From Scytonema tolypothrichoides VB-61278 (GTDB taxonomy: Bacteria; Cyanobacteriota; Cyanobacteriia; Cyanobacteriales; Nostocaceae): 34,806 bases of DNA. The notes below the pieces were generated by a model. That model was not told where the DNA came from. It did not search any database and saw only the letters and a program-made list of their open reading frames with translations. Made by a program: the position numbers and the translations under genes. This document shows, in pieces, positions 1 to 8,311 of this stretch (its first letter is position 1; each line of letters begins with the position of its first letter). The DNA lies in the NCBI RefSeq assembly GCF_000828085.3, contig NZ_JXCA02000011.1, forward strand, positions 34,539 through 69,344. Reading direction: 5' to 3'.

Positions 1-2
1 CC

Positions 3-1619
3 CCCGCCGTAGGGGTGTTGCTGGCGGTTACGGTGCCGCACGAGTTTTTCAACCGATGGCTGAAAGCACCGAGCGAGAATGATGTGTTGCTGCGGGGCAG
101 CAAGCTAACCCCGATGAGCAAGGCGCGCTATGCCTACCGCAAGCGCCTCGATGCCGAATCCCGTGCAGCGAAAGAGACCTTTCCCTTCGGCGGACTGGAG
201 ATTCCGGTGCGGGAACTGACGACCCACCTGGTAGCGGCGGGTTCCAGCGGTTCCGGGAAGTCCATTACGTTGAAGCTCATTATGCAAGCGTGCCTGCCAA
301 TGGTTACACCCGTTAATGAGGTGCGTGCCGTAGTGTTCGACCCCAAGCATAGTGGGCTTGCGGAAGTATCGGGCATCAAGGGCTTGAGCGCCGATATTAT
401 CACCCTCAACGCCTTTCAGCGCGGTGCAGCACGGTACGACATCGCGAAGGATTATACCAGTTATATCCACGCGCAAGCCTTTGCCGATATTCTGATTCCA
501 GAGCCGAAAAGTAGTGAAAAGTCCGATAAGTTTTTCCGTGACGCGGCAGTAGGCATTCTTACCGGGGTTACTCTTCTCTTCATCACCAATGCACCGGGCA
601 ACTGGCGGTTAAGTGACATTGTGCGTGCCTTCAGTAGTGAGAAGGTGTTGATCGCCCTGCTGTCCAGCGACAGCCAGACCGCCTACTATCTCAACTCTTT
701 GGGCAGTGACAAAACCACCGCCAACATTCTTGCCAGTGTGTGCGCGGAAATCTACCGCTACCTGCCGATCGCGGCGCTGTGGGAGCACGCCACCACCAGC
801 GTCAGTGTTTCGCAATGGTTGCAGGGCGGGCAAATCTGGCTGCTGGGCGAGGATGAAGAGGCGCGACCCGCCATGAATGCCTTGAACCGGTTGATTTTAA
901 CCCGCATGAGCCAATCCCTGCTCAAGGAAGGCGATCATTCCGAACCGCGAACCTTTATTTTTCTCGACGAGTTGCAAAGCATACTCGTGGAAGCCTTGCA
1001 GGAAATTGCGACCAAAGGGCGTTCCAAGGGCATCTGTCTCATTGCGGCGTTTCAATCCATACAAGGCATGGTTCATCGCTACGGACGGGAAGTGACGGAT
1101 AGCATCCTGGGGCAGATTCGGCATAAGGCTTACTTGAAAATGTCCGATGCCCCGACAGCGGAATGGGCATCGTCCCAACTGGGCGATATGGAAGTGCGAC
1201 GACAGCAAGCGAGTACCGCCTTCAATCGCGGTATCGCAGGGCTGATCGGGTGGAGCAGCCGCACCGGCGGAAGCCAGACCATTCAGCAGACCAGGCTGGT
1301 GATGCCGTCCCAGTTCATCAACATCCCTCCCGTCCACTCTGGCACAGGGCAAGGACTGACGGGGTATTTTCAGACCAGCAGCATCAATTACAAGAACTAC
1401 ACGCCCTGGCATGTCCTCAAGGAGCAGTTACAGTCCCCCGATGAATACGTGCATGAAACGGCCGCTCCCGCGCACTGGCAACGCCTGGAGCCGTGGACGC
1501 CGGAGGATTGGGCGCGATTGGGGATTGCAGACGTTATGTACAGAGTGACGATGGGCGATGAAGTGGCACCCAAGCATACTGACGATTATTCATCCAGAGG
1601 AGGGCGCTACCATGTTTAA
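3..1619 (+). CDS. Type IV coupling protein (VirD4/TraD family), 5'-truncated by window edge
   Basis: This is the ATPase that would link a relaxase-DNA complex to a type IV secretion channel at the inner membrane. The frame is open to the left edge and the first residues are hydrophobic (AVGVLLAVTV), as expected at the end of an N-terminal membrane segment, so the true start lies outside the window. Counting from the GTG at 15, Walker A (GSSGSGKS) is at about residues 76-83 and Walker B (TFIFLDEL) at about 313-320, followed by an AAFQS motif near 345-349 typical of the TraG/TraD/VirD4 P-loop core. The last codons overlap a well-formed ribosome-binding site (GAGGAGGG) that serves a tiny following frame. 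A TraL-like ATPase gene lies downstream on the same strand, which supports a transfer module. No relaxase is visible nearby. Family assignment is secure; the exact subtype is not. Confidence 0.88.
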   Translation, partial: PAVGVLLAVTVPHEFFNRWLKAPSENDVLLRGSKLTPMSKARYAYRKRLDAESRAAKETFPFGGLEIPVRELTTHLVAAGSSGSGKSITLKLIMQACLPMVTPVNEVRAVVFDPKHSGLAEVSGIKGLSADIITLNAFQRGAARYDIAKDYTSYIHAQAFADILIPEPKSSEKSDKFFRDAAVGILTGVTLLFITNAPGNWRLSDIVRAFSSEKVLIALLSSDSQTAYYLNSLGSDKTTANILASVCAEIYRYLPIAALWEHATTSVSVSQWLQGGQIWLLGEDEEARPAMNALNRLILTRMSQSLLKEGDHSEPRTFIFLDELQSILVEALQEIATKGRSKGICLIAAFQSIQGMVHRYGREVTDSILGQIRHKAYLKMSDAPTAEWASSQLGDMEVRRQQASTAFNRGIAGLIGWSSRTGGSQTIQQTRLVMPSQFINIPPVHSGTGQGLTGYFQTSSINYKNYTPWHVLKEQLQSPDEYVHETAAPAHWQRLEPWTPEDWARLGIADVMYRVTMGDEVAPKHTDDYSSRGGRYHV

Positions 1620-1662
1620 TCCATTATATTCTGTATTCGTCGAACACCTAGCGCTGGGATAG
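1612..1662 (+). CDS. Tiny 16-codon frame with strong ribosome-binding site; leader peptide or truncated gene
   Basis: An ATG at 1612 overlaps the coupling-protein stop and is preceded, at about 7 bases, by GAGGAGGG, one of the best Shine-Dalgarno sequences in the window. The frame ends after 16 residues (MFNPLYSVFVEHLALG) at an in-frame TAG. The same frame then stays open to another stop near 1713. It may be the truncated start of a lost gene or a coupling peptide for the ATPase gene that begins at 1776. Nothing shows that it is translated. Confidence 0.25.
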   Translation: MFNPLYSVFVEHLALG

Positions 1663-1775
1663 AAAGCGCCCTACGGAAAAAGAGACGTGGTTTCAGCCAC
1701 TTGTCGAAGACCTTAAGCTATCTTCAGTCCGCTAAGCCGCTGCCCTTTGATTGTCGTTTACAAAGTGCCACAAAA

Positions 1776-2483
1776 ATGCAAGCCGTTATCGTCCACAATC
1801 CCAAAGGCGGGGTGGGGAAAAGCGTTGTATGCCGTACGCTTTACCAATATCACCTTGACCGGAGCTACCCCTTCATCGCCTTTGACACTGATCGCAACAA
1901 TCCTGACTGCTACCGCTGCTATAAGAGCGAAATCCCCGTCAAATTGGCGATTTTCAGTGAGGCGAATCGTTACGAAGACGCCGCCAACATCATTTTCAAC
2001 GATGCCATCCATCACCGGGTCATCGTCAATCTGCCCGCACAAGTTCACCAGCCGCTCAAAGAATGGCTGGAGAAAAACGAACTCCTGGAAATCGCCCCCG
2101 ATGTGGGCGTAACCTTCCATCTGTGGTTCGTCACCGATGCCGGGTACGACAGTTTACAGCTATTAGAAAAAACCCTGGATTTATACCAGGACAAGATGAC
2201 CTACACCGTCGTCCGCAACTACGGACGCGCCGATGATTTTGAAGCGTTGGAGACTCACCTGAACATTCAGAAGCTTGCCAAACGATACCAGGCAACCTTC
2301 ATCGACTTCCCTGCCCTGGTCGGCTCGGTCATACGAAACCGCATGGACAGCGAATCCCTCAGCTACGGCGCTGCCCTGACCCGCGATGACTTCGGTATCA
2401 TCGAGAAACAGCGCATCCGTAAATTCTTGCGGGAGGCGTACAGTGCGTTCGATAGCACGGGGGTGTTCAATGCCAGCAACTAA
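1776..2483 (+). CDS. ParA/MinD-type ATPase, TraL-like, of the transfer module
   Basis: A 235-aa deviant-Walker ATPase. The start is placed at the ATG at 1776 because the P-loop follows at once: KGGVGKS at residues 10-16 includes the signature lysine of the ParA/MinD class. A TTG start at 1701 would add 25 residues before the usual N-terminal strand and is less likely. The motif around residues 36-42 (IAFDTDRN) fits the second conserved strand of the family. It lies between a VirD4-type coupling protein and a small membrane protein and overlaps the latter by 14 bases. This recalls the TraL ATPases of IncP-type transfer regions rather than a partition gene; a separate parAB pair is at 6.1-7.8 kb. 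A role in DNA transfer is inferred from context. A plasmid-positioning role cannot be excluded. Confidence 0.7.
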   Translation: MQAVIVHNPKGGVGKSVVCRTLYQYHLDRSYPFIAFDTDRNNPDCYRCYKSEIPVKLAIFSEANRYEDAANIIFNDAIHHRVIVNLPAQVHQPLKEWLEKNELLEIAPDVGVTFHLWFVTDAGYDSLQLLEKTLDLYQDKMTYTVVRNYGRADDFEALETHLNIQKLAKRYQATFIDFPALVGSVIRNRMDSESLSYGAALTRDDFGIIEKQRIRKFLREAYSAFDSTGVFNASN

Positions 2484-3105
2484 TAATGGCAAAGCCCAGG
2501 ACTTGCTTGATCGGGTGCTGTCGGGTAAGCCCGACGAAACCAAAGCGAAAGTCTTGGATCTGGTGCTGCGCCTCGGCATCAACCCGCAGGACGAGCTTTT
2601 CATCATCATGATTGCCCTGAACCACCTGCAAGTGCTGGTGGAAGACGCGCCCCAGGACTGGCAGACACTTTTCCTCGATTTTCAAGGAGAACTTGAGGAA
2701 TGGAGCACCATCAACATCGAAACCCTCAACAGCCTCATCCGCAAGTCGGAACAGGAACGCATTCTCGCGGAAACCTCGCAGCTGCTCGTCAGCGCCTTGA
2801 CCAACTCAACGGAATCCTGGAACAGACTGAGCGGCACCTTGGAGACATCACCCCTGCTGTCGAAAAGCTCCATGCTAATATCCTCCATACACGAACTGTC
2901 GGAGCAGTTGCAGAGCATTCAATCGGCACAGAACAAACAAGGACAAATGATCACACGCCTACAGCACGCCATGACCACGAAGTCGAGCGTTAAACTGCAT
3001 CTGCCGCCTTGGTTGGCAATCCTCCTCGGTGTTCTGACCATCAGCAGTATCTATAATTACCTGCTGTTGAACGCCATCAACGGGGCGATCGCCAAAGGCG
3101 GTTGA
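2470..3105 (+). CDS. Unrecognised tail-anchored coiled-coil protein of the transfer module
   Basis: A 211-aa protein I do not recognise by name. The ATG at 2470 lies inside the end of the preceding ATPase gene (14-base overlap), so the two are probably translationally coupled. The N-terminal half is helical and acidic (LLDRVLSGKPDETKAK, then LEEWSTINIETLNSLIRKSE). The middle is rich in Ser, Gln and Leu and likely forms a coiled coil. A single hydrophobic segment near residues 175-200 (PPWLAILLGVLTISSIYNYLLL) ends in a short tail, so it is probably anchored to the inner membrane with the bulk in the cytoplasm. Pairing with the ATPase and the coupling protein suggests it is a membrane partner of the ATPase, in the position TraM has beside TraL. 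That is inference from order alone. Confidence 0.6.
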   Translation: MPATNNGKAQDLLDRVLSGKPDETKAKVLDLVLRLGINPQDELFIIMIALNHLQVLVEDAPQDWQTLFLDFQGELEEWSTINIETLNSLIRKSEQERILAETSQLLVSALTNSTESWNRLSGTLETSPLLSKSSMLISSIHELSEQLQSIQSAQNKQGQMITRLQHAMTTKSSVKLHLPPWLAILLGVLTISSIYNYLLLNAINGAIAKGG

Positions 3106-3227
3106 CCTGCCCTCTTCCCGTTGCCCGCAACTTCGTTCAGAATCATTGTGTCAGTCTTGCCTTGGTGTTTACCAATGAGGGCTTTTTAGGCGGGGAGATC
3201 CCCCGCACCTCCTAACCACAAGGGTTT

Positions 3228-3263
3228 GATAGGGATAGGGATAGGGATAGGGATAGGGATACG
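3228..3263. repeat. Short tandem repeat, GATAGG unit
   Basis: Five perfect head-to-tail copies of GATAGG (3228-3257) are followed by one variant copy, GATACG. It sits between two convergent gene blocks, just past the 3' end of the minus-strand gene at 3295-4014. It is a likely slippage hotspot. No function is evident. Confidence 0.85.
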
Positions 3264-3294
3264 ATTGCTTTGCAAATCATAGATTATCGGGTGG

Positions 3295-4014
3295 TCAGTG
3301 TAGAGAAGCACTGTTCCGGGTAATGGTCGTTTCCACCATTGCATTCAATATCTTGCGATGCTCCCGCTCCTCATCCCAGCGACGAAATTGTTCTTGCTGG
3401 GCGGCTTTGAATTCCTGATGAATGCCTGCAATCCGCGTCCACTTCTCGCGGAATCTCCGATCTACCTTGCAACGAACGGGGAAAATCACATGAACATCGA
3501 ACTTATGCCAGACGCGCTCCAGCTTTAGACGGGCGCACATGACCGGGTAGCGCCAAGTCCCAACCCCCATGTATGTGTCCCATTCCGCTTTCTTTCTTGC
3601 CTGTTCCGCTGCGCGACGAACGTCTTCTTCTTCCTGTTTACGGCGTTCCTCTTCTTCACGTTGCTTGGCGATGCGTTCATGGCTTGCGCGGACACTAGCG
3701 CGTATCTCTTGCCCTAGTTCTTCAAAATATTGTTCCCGGCTCTTGCCAATGAAGGCAAGGTATGTATCAAGCGCGCGCTGCTTGTAATCGCGGATTTTAT
3801 AAGCAACCGGACTTTCCCAGTCGAGCTTAATAAGGTCGAATGTTTTGATGTCGAATTTTTCATAACCCAACCGGTGCATTGTCCAATAGCGTCCTTGATA
3901 AGGGTAATTAGGATAATGCTCGTCATGCAATTGGTCGAAGCGGTATTTGTAATAATCTTCCCGCAAGTGGATAAAGCGTGCGTTTTTAGTCCATGTTAAA
4001 AAATGCTCATCCAT
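3295..4014 (-). CDS. Unrecognised charged coiled-coil protein
   Basis: A 239-aa soluble protein with no family I can name. The N-terminal 90 residues are rich in Tyr, His and Asp (HLREDYYKYRFDQLHDEHY). A highly charged helix at about residues 115-145 (KQREEEERRKQEEEDVRRAA) is almost certainly a coiled coil. The C-terminal part is basic and aromatic and again charged near the end. The ATG is preceded by AGGCGG at suitable spacing. It lies 42 bases downstream of the 612-aa gene on the same strand, so the two probably form one operon. No signal peptide or membrane segment is visible. A nucleic-acid or transfer-related role is possible given the neighbours but is not shown. Confidence 0.6.
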   Translation of the reverse strand: MDEHFLTWTKNARFIHLREDYYKYRFDQLHDEHYPNYPYQGRYWTMHRLGYEKFDIKTFDLIKLDWESPVAYKIRDYKQRALDTYLAFIGKSREQYFEELGQEIRASVRASHERIAKQREEEERRKQEEEDVRRAAEQARKKAEWDTYMGVGTWRYPVMCARLKLERVWHKFDVHVIFPVRCKVDRRFREKWTRIAGIHQEFKAAQQEQFRRWDEEREHRKILNAMVETTITRNSASLH

Positions 4015-4056
4015 AAATTACCGCCTATGAAATTAAACGAAAAATCAAAAATCTTG

Positions 4057-5895
4057 TCAACGTTCAATTTCTTGGTTTCGGTCATCCTGTGAACGCGAAA
4101 GGGATTGCGTTCGGTTATTTGATTGGAATTGCTGATAACGTGCTTCTTTCTCGACATCCGTCAATTCCAGTTTCTCCAAACGTCGTTCTGTTGTTAGTAA
4201 TTTGTTGTCTTTTCTTAGCTTCTCTACTCTTTTTACTTCACTTATCTGAAATTCATCAGTTTTAATAGTCCATTCAACGACATCTAATTCCTGCTTTAAC
4301 CGCCCTGTCGATTCGTTGAAACGCGGACTATGCTGTTTTAGGACTTCGATGATCTCTTCGCGGCTATGCCCTGCTTGCATGAGGCTGATACTAAGACGGC
4401 GTTCATCCAATGTTTTCCCTGACGCCATTATCCGCCCATACTCAACAAGGAATTGTGTTTTGGTCGATTGATCGTCTAGATTCCCGGCTACGGCGTTGTA
4501 CTGCACCAGTTTAGCGGTTGCCTGTTCCTTGGTATCGCGGATTTTTTCAATATTTCGCTCTGCCCAGTGAGCGATTAGCTCTTGGTGCTGGTCAAGCTCG
4601 TGCGGATTGATTTTTGCCTCGTAAAATTTGCTACCTTGCTGCTGTTGCCATTGGCTAGTCTTGTGGTGGATTTTAATGGAACCTTCATTATAGACCCCCG
4701 CAATAACGGTTTTCTGATCGTATTCTGGTAAGAACTTTGCTTCCAGTGCGTTTTTAGCATCGAACAACGGACGAAATGCCCCATCCTTAATGGTACGCTC
4801 TACTTCCTGCGGGGAAAATCCATCATGATACAGACGATTGGCGGCGAATTTATCAAATTCGATTGCCCGATACGGATGTTTGGCAAGGTCGAAGTACTCA
4901 CTGCCCAAATGTGAAACGACGTTATGCAGCAGATAGTCGTACTTCTCATCTGGTGTCCCTACCAGGTAGCTTTTTCCGAATTCATCCGCGTTCAATGCGG
5001 TGCGGCTGATACGATGGGCTAAACCTGGATCATGAGCTTTGTGGGAAATCGCTTCTTCAATGGAAGGTGGTTGCTGTTTGACATCCTCGATACGTTTACT
5101 GATCGCTTTGATTTCTTCCCCATGAGAAAAACGGACTTCCCCAACATTTTCAATGTATTCGCCTTTGTTTCTCCGCGTCAGACCGTCACGCTGTTTTTCC
5201 AACCGTCGTAGAGATGTATCCCGTTCCACCTGTTTGATTTCATAGAACGGCTTACCTTTTGAGACTTTCTCTTCAACATTCACTTTCTGCTGTGCTTGGT
5301 CGATGAACACCCGGACATCCCTGCCCCACTCCTTAGCAAGCTCGTATGCTTGCTTGAGGTCTTCCGGGTCGAGGGAGCGGATCACCGAGCCTGCAACCCG
5401 CCCTACCCTCCCTTGCGGCGTGTAAGAAACAGCAGTGACGCCTATTTCCAGGGCTTTCGTCGCTTTCGGATGCTGTTGCTTGAATTCCTGCGCCTTGCCC
5501 TGTGCCTTGGCAAGCAACTCTTTTGCGCGTTGCAGCGTGCGACGCGGGGGTTTCTCTTTCTCCGATGACTGTTCTGTGTGGCGCTCGCTTATGTCGAAGT
5601 TTTCAAGGTTAAAACCATCGGAAACAGCCTCGTAAGCATCCTTCACCGCTTTTTGGTCGTTCCCCCTGCCCGTCCCGCTTTGACCGCTAGGTTGGGTAGA
5701 TTGGGCGGTTTTCATCACTTCGGCAGTGGTTCGTTGCGCCTGCCGCTCGTCAATTGCTGGCGGCGCTGCCGATTTCATGGCTTCGGCCGTAACGGCATGG
5801 GGATTTTCAAGGATTTCGCGAATCCGCTGATTCGCCCGTTGGGCTTCCTTGGCTACCTCCAGAGCATCGTCGTACCGGCTTGGGTTTTCGTCCAT
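4057..5895 (-). CDS. Large unrecognised plasmid protein with relaxase-associated-like C-terminal segment
   Basis: A 612-aa hydrophilic protein. The first 125 residues are low-complexity and rich in Ala, Gln and Glu, and probably disordered. Residues around 125-150 are Lys/Ala-rich (LAKAQGKAQEFKQQHPKATK). The middle holds short blocks such as YDYLLHNVVSHLGSEYFDL. Near residues 520-545 the stretch LSISLMQAGHSREEIIEVL resembles short helical segments found C-terminal to relaxase and primase domains of conjugative plasmids. No HUH relaxase motif or nucleotide-binding motif is visible. It heads a two-gene minus-strand unit with the coiled-coil gene at 3295-4014, next to transfer genes on the opposite strand. 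It could be a transfer accessory protein or a relaxase derivative that has lost its catalytic domain; confidence in any function is low. Confidence 0.6.
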   Translation of the reverse strand: MDENPSRYDDALEVAKEAQRANQRIREILENPHAVTAEAMKSAAPPAIDERQAQRTTAEVMKTAQSTQPSGQSGTGRGNDQKAVKDAYEAVSDGFNLENFDISERHTEQSSEKEKPPRRTLQRAKELLAKAQGKAQEFKQQHPKATKALEIGVTAVSYTPQGRVGRVAGSVIRSLDPEDLKQAYELAKEWGRDVRVFIDQAQQKVNVEEKVSKGKPFYEIKQVERDTSLRRLEKQRDGLTRRNKGEYIENVGEVRFSHGEEIKAISKRIEDVKQQPPSIEEAISHKAHDPGLAHRISRTALNADEFGKSYLVGTPDEKYDYLLHNVVSHLGSEYFDLAKHPYRAIEFDKFAANRLYHDGFSPQEVERTIKDGAFRPLFDAKNALEAKFLPEYDQKTVIAGVYNEGSIKIHHKTSQWQQQQGSKFYEAKINPHELDQHQELIAHWAERNIEKIRDTKEQATAKLVQYNAVAGNLDDQSTKTQFLVEYGRIMASGKTLDERRLSISLMQAGHSREEIIEVLKQHSPRFNESTGRLKQELDVVEWTIKTDEFQISEVKRVEKLRKDNKLLTTERRLEKLELTDVEKEARYQQFQSNNRTQSLSRSQDDRNQEIER

Positions 5896-6085
5896 CGGCT
5901 ATGGCTGAGTGCATACCCCAATGGTAGCGAAGAATATCCTCCTTACGCGGGCGACACGCTAAGAGGGTTGGGCTTACGTAGGGTTCAGACGGCTCAGAGG
6001 TGAGAAAAACGCCATTCCCGCAAGCCGATTTACGGACTTGGCATCCTTATCCTGCTAAAGCCTTGGTATCGGTGCAGGAAATCCT

Positions 6086-7030
6086 TTACAGCAGTTTTTC
6101 CATCCTCTGCAGCAGTTCCTCGAATTCCTCTTGCTTACGCGCATCGTCCCATGTTTTGACTTTCTTCGCTTTGGCATAGAGCGCTTTCAATCGCGCCGGG
6201 TAGGCAAGGCTTTTGTCGGTTTTCTCTCCCTGCCCTTTCGCTTGTGCCGCTTTGTATGCGGCGATTTTTTCCTTGATCTGACTTAACGATAAATTCTTCT
6301 CGATCGCTTCTTTCAGGAGCGCTTTACGCGGCTTTGCCTCTTTGAGCGTCGCAATGGCGCGTGCCTTGGTGTATTCTAAGCGTCCTTCTCTCAACGCTTC
6401 TAAAATTTCTTCCGGCACATTTAATAAAGGCAACCGCGCCGTTCGGAAGCTTTCGGTGCTGATGTTGCTTGTTGCAGCAAGAATAGATTCAATTTTATTA
6501 AATTGACTGAAAACGTTTTCAGTCAACTCTAAGCTACGTTTTTTAGCATTGAGAGCTTGATCAATGATGGAAACCACGTCTTTTCGCGGGAGCGCTAACT
6601 CCAGACTCAACAATTCCAGAAGACCTTCGGTTTCCTCGACGGGATTGAGGTCTTCCCGTTGCAGGTTCTCAACCAGGGCGAGTTGATAGGCTTTCCTGTC
6701 ATCCAGATCGCGGATGACGACGGGAACTTCGTCAAGCCCCGCCTCTTTGGCGGCACGATAACGCCTTTCCCCCGCAATCAGTTCGTAGCGCTCGTTCTCA
6801 AGGGGACGCACCAGTAAGGGTTCGAGAATGCCATGCACCTTGATAGAATGCGTCAGCTGCGCCAGCTTTTGCGGATCAAAATAGCGGCGTGGTTGCGATT
6901 TGGGTAAGACAATCTTCGTTAAGGGCAAAGCCGTAATGCTATCGGCACTATCGACCCCCTGCCCTGCCAAAACGTCCAGCACATCGGGAACACCAAACTT
7001 GAAAACATCGGGTTTTTTATTTGCTGCCAT
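6086..7030 (-). CDS. parB: Partition protein ParB
   Basis: A 314-aa ParB/Spo0J-type centromere-binding protein and CTPase. The N-terminal ParB/sulfiredoxin-like domain is clear: the segment after residue 40 reads ITALPLTKIVLPKSQPRR, followed by the signature GERRYRAAKEAG, the conserved phosphate-binding arginine box, and then LALVENLQREDLNPVEE. A helix-turn-helix region follows, with a lysine-rich C-terminal dimerisation tail. Several starts are possible. The ATG at 7030 (MAANKKP) overlaps the end of parA by 14 bases, and another ATG lies three codons upstream at 7039. Overlap with parA implies one co-translated operon. It should load on a parS site and be moved by ParA to segregate the replicon. 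The most likely cis sites are upstream of parA, in the origin region. Confidence 0.92.
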   Translation of the reverse strand: MAANKKPDVFKFGVPDVLDVLAGQGVDSADSITALPLTKIVLPKSQPRRYFDPQKLAQLTHSIKVHGILEPLLVRPLENERYELIAGERRYRAAKEAGLDEVPVVIRDLDDRKAYQLALVENLQREDLNPVEETEGLLELLSLELALPRKDVVSIIDQALNAKKRSLELTENVFSQFNKIESILAATSNISTESFRTARLPLLNVPEEILEALREGRLEYTKARAIATLKEAKPRKALLKEAIEKNLSLSQIKEKIAAYKAAQAKGQGEKTDKSLAYPARLKALYAKAKKVKTWDDARKQEEFEELLQRMEKLL

Positions 7031-7784
7031 GTGCATCATCCAATGTTTTCGCGATTTCCTGAAGTATCGACACGGCGTGGTGCTTCGGGTTGTATAAAGC
7101 TAAAGGTAGTTGCTTTTGGGAAGCGTTAGCAAAATCGGTTGTTCTCGGAATGGTTGGGAACACTTTACCGACTTTCGACAGCTGCTCGTAAATGGCTTTC
7201 AAACTGTTCTCTCCCTGCGAAGTCCGTCCATCGTACATTGTGGGAATGAATCCCGCAATTTTCAATTTCTTGTTTGCTATTTTCAGGGTTTTAACAATCG
7301 TCGTCAATAAAAGCTCCGTTCCTTTGAGTGCTTTAAACTCGGTTTGAATAGGAACCAAAACATGGGTTGCCGCGACCAGGCTCATAATACTGAGGATGCC
7401 CAAGCTTGGCGGGCAATCGATGAGGATGTAATCGTAATCATCCGTAATGCTTTCCAGCGCTTGTTTGAGCCGCAGTTCTCCCATCATTGCCCCTACCAAC
7501 TCCATTTCGGCGGTACTGAGGCTGATATTGGAAGGTACCAGATCCATACCGGAGACATTGCGGATGATCGCAATGTCTTCTTCTCTGACAACGGCATCGT
7601 AAAGAGTTTTTTTCAATTCTATCGGTTCCAACCCCATGAATACGGTCAACGAGCCTTGTGGATCATCATCCACGAGCAACACTTTCCGCCCTAGCTGGCT
7701 CAAGTGGTACCCGATATTCTGCGTGAGGGTTGTTTTTCCTACGCCGCCGGATTGGTTGAATATCGCGTATATCGAAGCTGCCAC
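7017..7784 (-). CDS. parA: Partition ATPase ParA
   Basis: A 255-aa ParA-type Walker ATPase. The deviant Walker A motif is SGGVGKTT at residues 12-19, with second-strand motif VLLVDDDPQG and Walker B YDYILIDCPPSLG. The start is uncertain. The frame extends upstream to a TTG at 7961 with no ATG in between. I chose the GTG at 7784 because it puts the P-loop in its usual place directly after the first strand and gives a length typical of short ParA proteins lacking an N-terminal helix-turn-helix. The FNQSGGVGKTTLTQN context is common in cyanobacterial plasmid ParA proteins, although the initiator next door looks proteobacterial. ParA would form a nucleoid-bound gradient that moves ParB-parS complexes. 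It is transcribed with parB away from the origin. Confidence 0.88.
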   Translation of the reverse strand: MAASIYAIFNQSGGVGKTTLTQNIGYHLSQLGRKVLLVDDDPQGSLTVFMGLEPIELKKTLYDAVVREEDIAIIRNVSGMDLVPSNISLSTAEMELVGAMMGELRLKQALESITDDYDYILIDCPPSLGILSIMSLVAATHVLVPIQTEFKALKGTELLLTTIVKTLKIANKKLKIAGFIPTMYDGRTSQGENSLKAIYEQLSKVGKVFPTIPRTTDFANASQKQLPLALYNPKHHAVSILQEIAKTLDDAHGSK

Positions 7785-7896
7785 AATTTCTGTGCCTTGA
7801 ATGAGTAATCGTACCTTCAGAGTAGTATCATCTCGCCATCTTTGTACAATCGCTATTAGGATACCCTTCTCATCGATTGCTACAGGTAGCTGTCCA

Positions 7897-7951
7897 CCCC
7901 TACGAAGGGCATTTTCAAGAGGCAACCGCCCTTGTTCAGCGGTAGTAGGGG
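7897..7951. repeat. Nested inverted repeat upstream of parA
   Basis: Two nested inverted repeats occur here: an outer pair CCCCTAC (7897-7903) and GTAGGGG (7945-7951), and an inner pair AAGGGC (7905-7910) and GCCCTT (7928-7933). It lies about 110-170 bases upstream of the chosen parA start. It may be a parS or ParA operator; that function is inference from position. Confidence 0.45.
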
Positions 7952-8005
7952 TTACTGCCAATAGTAGCGAAAAACATCGCCGCTTTGCCGATAAAATTGG
8001 GCGCT

Positions 8006-8127
8006 GGATAGGGGTTGGGTGAAAAAATCTACTACCCTACCTGCAAAAGTCATCCCCCATTCAAAACGCCTTAAAATGCCATCAAGAGGTATTTCCTTAT
8101 AGGTGGAATAGGGGTTTGTGTAAAAAA
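8006..8127. repeat. Two imperfect direct repeats between parA and the iterons
   Basis: A segment at 8006-8027 (GGATAGGGGTTGGGTGAAAA) recurs in variant form at 8105-8127 (GGAATAGGGGTTTGTGTAAA), about 99 bases away. Both have TAGGGG followed by GTG and an A-run. They may be further binding sites of the partition or replication proteins. The rest of 7962-8311 holds no gene that I can support. Confidence 0.4.
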
Positions 8128-8311
8128 CCACAAGCTTACCCCGTACTACGATATGACTGATGGGGTGATTTATAGTACGCAGCCGTGCCCGCGTGCATAC
8201 GCGCAGTGTTGTTAAAAAAGAGTTAAAGGTTAAGTGTTAAATATAGGTATAAGTTACATCAAAAATGTCACATTGTAACCCCTTGAAATATAGCAGAGTT
8301 GCTCAGGTTTC

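Noticed and set aside
3190-3206. Hairpin GCGGGG/CCCCGC after the plus-strand transfer genes
   Set aside because: The stem is short and not followed by a T-run on either strand, so a terminator call is not supported.
3228-3263. Tandem GATAGG as a CRISPR or telomere-like array
   Set aside because: Six short units without spacers are a simple-sequence repeat; there is no sign of a linear end or of cas genes.
7785-7961. N-terminal extension of ParA to a TTG at 7961
   Set aside because: No ATG, no helix-turn-helix character, and it covers the repeat-rich control region. The GTG at 7784 fits the family better.
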